NCBI GenBank assembly: GCA_947630385.1
Contig: CANRHG010000014.1
Location: 1-19,561 of the forward strand
From: an uncultured Eubacteriaceae bacterium
GTDB taxonomy: Bacteria; Bacillota; Clostridia; Eubacteriales; Eubacteriaceae
Length of the DNA stretch: 19,561 bases
Reading direction: 5' to 3'
The position numbers were made by a program, and so were the translations under genes. Below, one piece after another: positions 14,091 through 19,561 of this stretch (position 1 is the stretch's first letter; the number at the start of each line of letters is the position of its first letter). The notes below the pieces were generated by a model. The model did not search any database. It saw nothing but the letters and a program-made list of their open reading frames with translations, and was not told the DNA's origin.

Positions 14091-15257
14091 CTATCCCACA
14101 CTTTCTATAAAGCGGGCAGCTTCAATAGGACCGGAACAAGAACGAAAGTCCGCACTCATCTTATCGGCAGCTTTCTGATAAGATTTATTTTCCAGTATTT
14201 CTTTGACCGTCCGTTTAAGCGAGTTTTCAGAATGATTTGATAATAAAATACCGGCCCCAAGTTCCTTTACCCGCCTGGCTACAGCTTTTTGTTCGGCTGT
14301 TTTGGGAAGAAGGATCATCGGCGTGGCCATAAATAAACTTTCGGAAACGCTGTTCATTCCGCTGTGTGTAATGAAAATATCCGCTTTTGACAGAATCTGT
14401 AACTGGTCAACGAAAGGGAAAACTTTTATATTTCCCGGCAAAGCTTTTAAACGGTTCAGGTCCGTAAATTCACCGCAAGATATAACGACGTCTACATCAA
14501 GATCCTTTAGCACGTTGATACTTTCTTCATAAAATTTTGGATCATCGTTAATTACCGTTCCCAAAGAAACGTAAATCATCGGTCTTTCTTTTTCCTTATC
14601 CGGTTTTAACGGACTTAACAAAGAAGGACCGATGAATTTGTAATGCTCTGAAAAAGTTTCTGAAGACGGTTGAAATTGAGATGAAGTATAAACGACGGTA
14701 TCGGTATTGTTGTCGTTTTTAATTAAATCGAGAAAGTTGGTGAATTCGTATCCAAGGGATTTTAAACTTTTTAGCTCCCGGTTTATTATGGGTAAGCCAA
14801 AAATTAGTTCCGCCGTTTCCTTTAAACTTCTTTTCATGTATTTTGACGACTGCCGATTAAAAGCAAGCGTGCTATTAGACACGACCATAGGAATTTGATG
14901 TTTTTCCGCGTTAAGTTTTCCCCAAAAACACACAGAATCTGAAAAAATTACGTCCGGATTAAATTCTTTAAACTCTCCCTCAATAAAGCTGTCTATGTTT
15001 TTACTGATTTGAATGTCCTGAAGGATCATTTCCACCGCTGAAGCTTTCTTTAATCGGTTTAACTGTTCGTCTTTAATCTCAGGAAGAAAACGGTCACAAG
15101 AAATATACTCAGCGCCCGTTGATTTAATTTTTTCCTTAAATTTATCGAACGAATAAAAACGGACGTTATTTTCCCGTTTTACCAACTCTCGTGCAACCGG
15201 AAGCATGGGATTGGTATGTCCGTAAGCAGGAATGCTGAAAAAAGCAACATTTTTCAA
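14091..15257 (-). CDS. MGT/YjiC-type GT-B glycosyltransferase
   Basis: GT1-family glycosyltransferase of 388 residues, similar in layout to the macrolide-inactivating and YjiC/YojK enzymes that move a sugar from a UDP-sugar to a hydroxyl of a small molecule. The N-terminal acceptor domain opens FFSIPAYGHTNPMLPVAREL (6-25) with the predicted base H14, and D107 in the FSDS segment is a candidate partner. The C-terminal donor domain has YVSLGT (229-234) and ADIFITHSGMNSVSESLFMATPM (292-314, including H298), then AEQ (321-323). The start is TTG at 15255-15257, supported by GAGGG upstream and by the family N-terminus. The stop of the AbrB-like gene is 2 nt upstream, so the two form one operon. Base composition is visibly more AT-rich than the flanking core genes, suggesting transfer. 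The substrate is unknown. Confidence 0.88.
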   Translation of the reverse strand: MKNVAFFSIPAYGHTNPMLPVARELVKRENNVRFYSFDKFKEKIKSTGAEYISCDRFLPEIKDEQLNRLKKASAVEMILQDIQISKNIDSFIEGEFKEFNPDVIFSDSVCFWGKLNAEKHQIPMVVSNSTLAFNRQSSKYMKRSLKETAELIFGLPIINRELKSLKSLGYEFTNFLDLIKNDNNTDTVVYTSSQFQPSSETFSEHYKFIGPSLLSPLKPDKEKERPMIYVSLGTVINDDPKFYEESINVLKDLDVDVVISCGEFTDLNRLKALPGNIKVFPFVDQLQILSKADIFITHSGMNSVSESLFMATPMILLPKTAEQKAVARRVKELGAGILLSNHSENSLKRTVKEILENKSYQKAADKMSADFRSCSGPIEAARFIESVG

Positions 15258-15259
15258 TC

Positions 15260-15463
15260 TTATCCCTCTTTAAACACGGTCTTATATAGCTCAGAAAAAG
15301 ATTCTTTTGGTGGAATAGCAATACCACGCTTCTTATCTCCGAGAAGTATTAATGTATCTCCCGGTTGGATATTAAAAATTTCTCTGGCTTGTTTTGGAAT
15401 CACAATTTGTCCTTTTTCTCCCACGGTAGCGGTCCATGCGTACTTATCTTTAGGTTTTTTCAT
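15260..15463 (-). CDS. AbrB/MazE/SpoVT-like DNA-binding protein
   Basis: Small swapped-hairpin transcription factor of 67 residues. The domain core is at about 10-45: WTATVGEKGQIVIPKQAREIF (10-30, with the usual G-Q-I-V-I-P-K-x-x-R core) followed by IQPGDTLILLGD (32-43). Such proteins bind DNA as dimers or tetramers and often repress their own promoter. The C-terminal part (44-67) is short and basic. GGAG precedes the ATG. It sits 2 nt upstream of the glycosyltransferase and probably controls it. The promoter carries a perfect inverted repeat over the transcription start, a plausible operator for this protein. It could also be an orphan MazE-type antitoxin, but no MazF-like partner is present. 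Confidence 0.9.
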   Translation of the reverse strand: MKKPKDKYAWTATVGEKGQIVIPKQAREIFNIQPGDTLILLGDKKRGIAIPPKESFSELYKTVFKEG

Positions 15464-15474
15464 CGATTATCTCC

Positions 15475-15503
15475 AAGTATGATTAGTTATATAAATCATA
15501 CTT
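15475..15503. promoter_or_regulatory. Inverted-repeat operator at the AbrB-glycosyltransferase promoter
   Basis: AAGTATGAT (15475-15483) and ATCATACTT (15495-15503) form a perfect 9-bp inverted repeat with an 11-nt AT-rich spacer. It abuts the -10 box and covers the predicted transcription start (about 15497), an arrangement typical of repression. Confidence 0.65.
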
Positions 15504-15532
15504 ATTATAACAGATAGTAAAAATCGTTTAAA
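15504..15532 (-). promoter_or_regulatory. Promoter of the AbrB-glycosyltransferase operon
   Basis: On the minus strand, TTTAAA (15527-15532), a 17-nt spacer and a consensus TATAAT (15504-15509) preceded by TGT form an extended -10 promoter. Its -35 box begins right after the U-tract of the upstream gene's terminator. Confidence 0.75.
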
Positions 15533-15571
15533 ATAAAAAAACCCAAACCCGATAGATTTTTCGAGTTTGGG
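15533..15571 (-). terminator. Intrinsic terminator of the gyrA-rpe side
   Basis: CCCAAAC (15542-15548) pairs with GTTTGGG (15565-15571), with additional CGA/TCG pairing after one mismatch. On the minus strand it is followed by TTTTTTTAT. It lies about 34 nt after the stop of the lipocalin-like gene and separates this core block from the AT-rich islet. Confidence 0.85.
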
Positions 15572-15604
15572 CTATAGTAAGCCAAAAGGTTTCCTTTCCG
15601 GCTT

Positions 15605-15976
15605 TTATCGGCTATAGACGATGGACGTCCCATCCTGTGTGTTGGTCAGCGTAAGCTCCGAGTGGTTGGGACTTAAAGCGTAACCATAGATTTGTTGGTT
15701 TCCGTCCGGATAATCCAGCGTGATCGTCGAATCGTTTGGATTGACCTTAAATTCTGCCATAGTCACGCCGTTTTCTTTATATTCGTTTTCGTTTGTAAAC
15801 TGAAGGATCCTCTGTGGATTAGTCGTATCCGTCCACGTTCCCAGTACCGTCTGTTTTGCCTGGTTCGTTGCTTTATTTTTTGAGATCTCAACGGATATCG
15901 AAGTCAAGGCAAAAGCTGCCAGAAGAGATAAGATCGTGATTCCGGCTAAGACGTAATTGAATTGGCGTCTAGTCAT
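15605..15976 (-). CDS. Membrane-anchored lipocalin-like small protein
   Basis: This 123-residue protein has one N-terminal transmembrane helix (about residues 8-28, after MTRRQ) and an extracytoplasmic domain of about 80 residues. The domain starts with LGTWTD (45-50) and continues with alternating strands: RILQF, NEYKE, TITLDYPDG, QIYGYAL, ELTLTN, SIVYSR. The GTW start followed by beta strands is the pattern of small lipocalin-like or DUF5640-like domains found in Gram-positive lipoproteins and sortase-free anchored proteins. There is no lipobox cysteine, so it is a signal-anchored protein rather than a lipoprotein. It lies 37 nt after rpe, with only a short AGCTTT/AAAGCT hairpin between them, and is probably cotranscribed. 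Function unknown. Confidence 0.7.
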   Translation of the reverse strand: MTRRQFNYVLAGITILSLLAAFALTSISVEISKNKATNQAKQTVLGTWTDTTNPQRILQFTNENEYKENGVTMAEFKVNPNDSTITLDYPDGNQQIYGYALSPNHSELTLTNTQDGTSIVYSR

Positions 15977-16013
15977 ACAAAAATAATCTCAAATTTCCAG
16001 CTTTCTGTAAAGC

Positions 16014-16670
16014 TCAGTCTCCGAATTTCAGTTTTTTAATGTTGTCTTTCATGTCACCATGAAAAACCGAGGATCCAGCTACGAGTACATTGACACCGGC
16101 GTCTAAGAGCGCGTCACGGTTCTGTGGACCGACGCCTCCGTCGACTTCGATCAAAACAGGACGTTCACCGATTAAATCTCTTAATTCTCTAACACGGTCG
16201 TAAGTTTTTTCGATAAACTTTTGTCCACCAAATCCCGGATGTACGCTCATGACGAGCACCATATCCACCCGGTCGAGCCACGGTTCGACCGCCGATACCG
16301 GTGTATCCGGGGAGATGACGATCCCTTTACGGATACCGGCGTCTTCCATCATCTTATAGACTTTATCCAAATCGTCTTCCGTCTCGACGTGGACTGAGAT
16401 CAGATCCGCTCCAGCGTCGATAAAACGGGGCACGTATTCTTCGGGATGGTCGATCATAAGATGAACGTCAAAGGGAAGCGAAGTATAAGGGCGCATCATC
16501 GCCATCTGGTCCGGGCCGAAGGTCAGGTTCGGGACAAAATGCCCGTCCATTATGTCTACGTGGACCCAGTCGCTTCCGTAGTCTTCCAGATTTTTAAGGT
16601 CTCTTCCCATGTTGGCAAAATCGGCTGCCAAAATTGACGAAGAGAGTACGGCGTTTTTTGGAGTTTTCAT
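16014..16670 (-). CDS. rpe: Ribulose-phosphate 3-epimerase
   Basis: TIM-barrel enzyme of 218 residues that interconverts ribulose 5-phosphate and xylulose 5-phosphate in the pentose phosphate pathway. The metal ligands are visible: H37 and D39 in WVHVDIMDGHFVPN, H70 in FDVHLMI, and D177 in IEVDGGV. The N-terminal motif reads LSSSILAADF where LSPSILAADF is common. MSVHPGFGGQKFI (141-153) and the phosphate loop VAGSSVF (197-203) are intact. The start codon is 1 nt after the gyrA stop (TAAAATG), so it is translationally coupled to gyrA. In many Bacillota rpe sits in the prkC-rsgA cluster instead, so the placement is unusual. Confidence 0.96.
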   Translation of the reverse strand: MKTPKNAVLSSSILAADFANMGRDLKNLEDYGSDWVHVDIMDGHFVPNLTFGPDQMAMMRPYTSLPFDVHLMIDHPEEYVPRFIDAGADLISVHVETEDDLDKVYKMMEDAGIRKGIVISPDTPVSAVEPWLDRVDMVLVMSVHPGFGGQKFIEKTYDRVRELRDLIGERPVLIEVDGGVGPQNRDALLDAGVNVLVAGSSVFHGDMKDNIKKLKFGD

Positions 16671-16671
16671 T

Positions 16672-19188
16672 TTAAATCTCTTCTTCCAATTCTTTTTCGG
16701 TTTCTACTAAGACTTCAAGATCTTCCTGGGCCTCATCGTCCTTTCCGGCCATGTGATAAACCTTAGAGATCGTTGCGATCTTTTGGTCACCGTTCAGGCG
16801 CATAAGACGAACGCCCTGGGTATTTCGCCCGACGACGGAGATGTCTTTTGCCATGATCCGTACCACAACACCGTCGCTGTTTATAAGCATGACTTCATCC
16901 TCATCGTCGACGGCTACAAAGCCCGTCATCTTTCCCGTCTTATCCGTGATCTTATAAGTTAAGATACCCCTTCCGGAGCGATTTTGTCGACGGTATTCGT
17001 CTTCGACCGTAAGTTTTCCAAAGCCGTTTTCCGTCACCGACAGAACTTTTTGTCCCGGAGATACGAGAGCGACTCCGACCACGTAATCGCCCGGACGTAG
17101 GCTGATCCCTTTAACGCCCTGGCTGTAACGCAGTACGCTTTTTACGTCCTTACAGTTAAACCGGATGGCGTAGCCGTCGTGGGTGGCAATAATGATATCC
17201 TGATCCTCACCGATTAAGTGGGCCGCGATCATTTCATCGCCTTCTCTTAAGTTTATCGCGTTTAGCCCGTTTTTACGGTTGGTGTTAAACTCGTTGAGTT
17301 TGGTCTTTTTAACCAGACCGTCTCTAGTGACGGATAAAAGATAACGCTCGTCGTCAAATTCCCTGACCGGGAGCACCGCCGTGATCTTTTCGTCGGAGTC
17401 GAGCGGAAGAAGATTAACGATGGAGCGCCCGCTGCTGTTTCGCGTCGCTTCCGGGATATCGTAGCCTTTTAGGCGGTAAACCAGGCCTTTGTTCGTAAAG
17501 ACCAAAAGGTGGTGGTGCGTCGACATCGTAAAGAGATGCTCGATAAAATCGTTCTCTCTCGTATTGACGCCCTGGATCCCACGTCCGCCCCGTTTTTGGC
17601 TCTTGTAGGTATCGACCGGGATACGTTTTACGTAACCGGCGTGCGTGATCGTGATCACGACGTCTTCTTCTTTGATGTAATCGCCCGTTTCGAGTTCTTT
17701 TCGCTTTCTTTCAAAACCCGTACGGCGTTCATCACTGTATTTACTCTTGATCTCCAGGAGTTCTTCTTTTATAAGGGCTAAAAGTTTTCCTTCGTCGTTT
17801 AAAATCGCCTTTAGCTCTTTAATTTTTTCTTGTAAAGATTTAAATTCGGACTCGAGTTTTTCGCGTTCCAGGCCCGTCAGACGCTGAAGCCGCATGTCGA
17901 GGATGGCCTGGGCCTGTACATCGTCGAGCTCAAAACGTTCCGTCAGACGCGTCTTGGCTTCGGCTCCGGTATGGCTTGCGCGGATGATACCGATAACTTC
18001 ATCGATATTGTCCAAAGCCACGATAAGGCCCTCCAAGATATGGGCTCTCGATTCGGCTTTGTTTAAATCAAAGCGGGTACGTCGGCTGATGACTTCTTTT
18101 TGAAAGTCTAGGTATTCCCGTAGGATGTCCCTTAAAGTCAGGATCTTCGGGGTGCTTTTACCGCGTTTATCTTGGACGAGCGCGAGCATCGTCGCGTTAA
18201 AGGAGTCCTGAAGTTGGGTGTGTTTAAAGAGTTGGTTTAAAATAACGTTTGCGTTGGCGTCTCTTCGTACGTCGATGACGATGTTTATGCCTTTTTTCAG
18301 GTCCGATTCGTCGCGGATCTCCGTGATCCCCTGGATCTTCTTTGAATTAACGAGATTGGCCATGCTCAGGATGAGTCTGGCCTTGTTTACGTTAAAGGGA
18401 AGTTCGGAAATGACGATTTGATGGCGCCCGTTTTTTGCCTCTTTGATCTCGACTTTTGACTTAACTAAAATCGGGCCTTTCCCGGTCTCGTACATCTTTC
18501 GGACCCCTTCGGTCCCAACGATCGTCCCACCGGTCGGAAAGTCCGGACCCTTAATGTAAGTCATGAGTTCGGCAACGGAAATATCCGGATTGTCGATGTA
18601 AGCGACGCAGGCGTCGACGACTTCCCCGAGGTTGTGCGGGGGGATGTTCGTGGCCATACCGACGGCGATCCCGGAGGATCCGTTGACCAGAAGGTGGGGA
18701 AAACGGCTGGGAAGTACGACCGGTTCGGTCTCGCTTCCGTCGAAGTTGTCGATGAAATCGACCGTGTCCTTGTTGATGTCACGAAGCATCTCCATCGCGA
18801 TGCGGTCGAGCTTGGCTTCCGTATAACGCATGGCCGCCGGGGCGTCACCGTCGATGGAACCAAAGTTTCCGTGGCCACGGACCGTCGTGTAGCGCATCGA
18901 AAAATCCTGGGCCATTCGTACCATCGCGTCGTAAACCGACGCGTCGCCGTGCGGGTGGAATTTACCGAGAACGTCCCCGACGATACGGACCGATTTACGA
19001 AACTGCTTTTCTGGGGTAAGACCCAGCTCGTTCATCGCGTATAGGATCCGGCGGTGCACCGGTTTTAGACCGTCTCGCACGTCGGGAAGGGCCCTGCCGA
19101 CGATAACGCTCATCGCGTAATCGATGTAGCAGTCCTTCATCTCCGTCGTGATGTTGACCGGTTCGATCTGGTTTATGTTTTCAGCCAT
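16672..19188 (-). CDS. gyrA: DNA gyrase subunit A
   Basis: The 838-residue A subunit of the type IIA topoisomerase that introduces negative supercoils. The catalytic tyrosine is Y122 in AAMRYTEAKL. The quinolone-determining region is at 67-106 and numbers exactly as in E. coli; it reads HPHGDASVYD at 78-87, giving A83 and D87. A coiled-coil tower follows (about 370-490). The C-terminal DNA-wrapping domain starts near 500 and has a GyrA box QKRGGRG at 530-536, which favours gyrase over topoisomerase IV ParC. The C-terminus is a strongly acidic tail (about 815-838). The start ATG is 7 nt after the gyrB stop, and AGGTGA overlaps that stop codon. Residue 104 is R where D is usual. Confidence 0.97.
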   Translation of the reverse strand: MAENINQIEPVNITTEMKDCYIDYAMSVIVGRALPDVRDGLKPVHRRILYAMNELGLTPEKQFRKSVRIVGDVLGKFHPHGDASVYDAMVRMAQDFSMRYTTVRGHGNFGSIDGDAPAAMRYTEAKLDRIAMEMLRDINKDTVDFIDNFDGSETEPVVLPSRFPHLLVNGSSGIAVGMATNIPPHNLGEVVDACVAYIDNPDISVAELMTYIKGPDFPTGGTIVGTEGVRKMYETGKGPILVKSKVEIKEAKNGRHQIVISELPFNVNKARLILSMANLVNSKKIQGITEIRDESDLKKGINIVIDVRRDANANVILNQLFKHTQLQDSFNATMLALVQDKRGKSTPKILTLRDILREYLDFQKEVISRRTRFDLNKAESRAHILEGLIVALDNIDEVIGIIRASHTGAEAKTRLTERFELDDVQAQAILDMRLQRLTGLEREKLESEFKSLQEKIKELKAILNDEGKLLALIKEELLEIKSKYSDERRTGFERKRKELETGDYIKEEDVVITITHAGYVKRIPVDTYKSQKRGGRGIQGVNTRENDFIEHLFTMSTHHHLLVFTNKGLVYRLKGYDIPEATRNSSGRSIVNLLPLDSDEKITAVLPVREFDDERYLLSVTRDGLVKKTKLNEFNTNRKNGLNAINLREGDEMIAAHLIGEDQDIIIATHDGYAIRFNCKDVKSVLRYSQGVKGISLRPGDYVVGVALVSPGQKVLSVTENGFGKLTVEDEYRRQNRSGRGILTYKITDKTGKMTGFVAVDDEDEVMLINSDGVVVRIMAKDISVVGRNTQGVRLMRLNGDQKIATISKVYHMAGKDDEAQEDLEVLVETEKELEEEI

Positions 19189-19195
19189 GTTTCAC

Positions 19196-19561
19196 CTAAA
19201 TATCGAGGTTGCGGACCTTGGCCGCGTTTCTCGTGATAAATTCCTTTCTAGGTTCCACTTTATCGCCCATGAGCACCGTGAAGATCTCGTCGGCGAGCAG
19301 CGCGTCGTCGATCTGGACGCGCTTTAAGATGCGGGTCTCAGGGTTCATCGTCGTATCCCAAAGTTGTTCGGCGTCCATCTCTCCGAGCCCTTTGTAGCGC
19401 TGGATCGTCAGGTTCTTGTTGTCCGGGAATTCCTTAAGCAGCTCGTCTCTTTGTTCGTCCGAATAAGCGTAAGCGACTTTTTTGCCGCTTTCGATCTTAT
19501 ACAGCGGCGGCTGGGCGATGTAGACGTAGCCGTGTTCGATCAGGCCCCTCATGTAGCGGTA
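19196..19561 (-). CDS. gyrB: DNA gyrase subunit B, C-terminal part (cut by window edge)
   Basis: The last 121 codons of gyrB; the gene continues beyond the right edge of the window. It reads YRYMRGLIEHGYVYIAQPPL at the edge. The TOPRIM/C-terminal signature QRYKGLGEMDAEQLWDTTM follows, then the conserved MNPETR segment and the end RNAAKVRNLDI. GyrB supplies the ATPase and TOPRIM parts of gyrase. MRGLIE replaces the common MRPLIE, a small divergence. The next gene is gyrA at 7 nt, so gyrB-gyrA-rpe forms one unit. The promoter lies outside the window. Confidence 0.95.
   Translation of the reverse strand, partial: YRYMRGLIEHGYVYIAQPPLYKIESGKKVAYAYSDEQRDELLKEFPDNKNLTIQRYKGLGEMDAEQLWDTTMNPETRILKRVQIDDALLADEIFTVLMGDKVEPRKEFITRNAAKVRNLDI

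Noticed and set aside
15260..15463. MazE-type antitoxin of a type II pair
   Set aside because: The neighbour 2 nt downstream is a full-length glycosyltransferase, not a MazF-like or PIN toxin.
13550..15540. Insertion sequence or integron as carrier of the islet
   Set aside because: No transposase, integrase, terminal inverted repeats or target duplications are visible.

Overview
The window is low-to-mid GC DNA from a Gram-positive anaerobe-type bacterium, most likely Bacillota (Clostridia or Tissierellia; I cannot place it further). The reasons are strong AGGAGG-type ribosome binding sites, GTG/TTG starts, a short HisG paired with HisZ, an iron-dependent alcohol dehydrogenase, and gyrB-gyrA in tandem. 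This placement is inference; no 16S or other marker was searched.

Layout. At the left end are a small multispanning DUF1624/acyltransferase-like membrane protein (minus) and, divergent from it, an iron-containing alcohol dehydrogenase (plus). The dehydrogenase ends at a UUCG-loop hairpin that touches the last codon of a convergent histidine operon. Positions 2123-9522 (minus) hold nine tightly overlapping genes, hisZ-G-D-C-B-H-A-F-IE. They cover the histidine pathway except for histidinol-phosphate phosphatase. A very short divergent region (9523-9609) contains two predicted promoters whose -35 boxes lie on the same bases. From it a four-gene plus-strand unit runs rightward: a membrane-anchored PAS-repeat protein without an output domain, a CCA-adding enzyme, RsmA (KsgA), and a BtuF/FhuD-like binding-protein fold without a signal peptide.

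The AT-rich stretch 13550-15540 looks like an accessory islet. Its first 400 bp hold what I read as an unannotated type I toxin-antitoxin locus. On the minus strand a 44-codon hydrophobic, cationic peptide starts at GTG behind a perfect Shine-Dalgarno sequence. On the plus strand a roughly 85-nt RNA is transcribed convergently into a shared terminator, and part of it can pair with the toxin ribosome binding site. Next come an MGT-type glycosyltransferase (minus, TTG start) and its upstream AbrB/SpoVT-like regulator, whose promoter carries a perfect 9-bp inverted repeat over the transcription start.

The right end (minus strand) is core again: the C-terminal part of gyrB (cut by the window edge), gyrA, ribulose-phosphate 3-epimerase and a small membrane-anchored lipocalin-like protein, closed by a strong terminator. 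GyrA has alanine at the quinolone-determining position 83. The main new observation is the toxin-antitoxin locus. The orphan PAS-repeat protein, the signal-less binding protein and the overlapping divergent promoters are the next most interesting.
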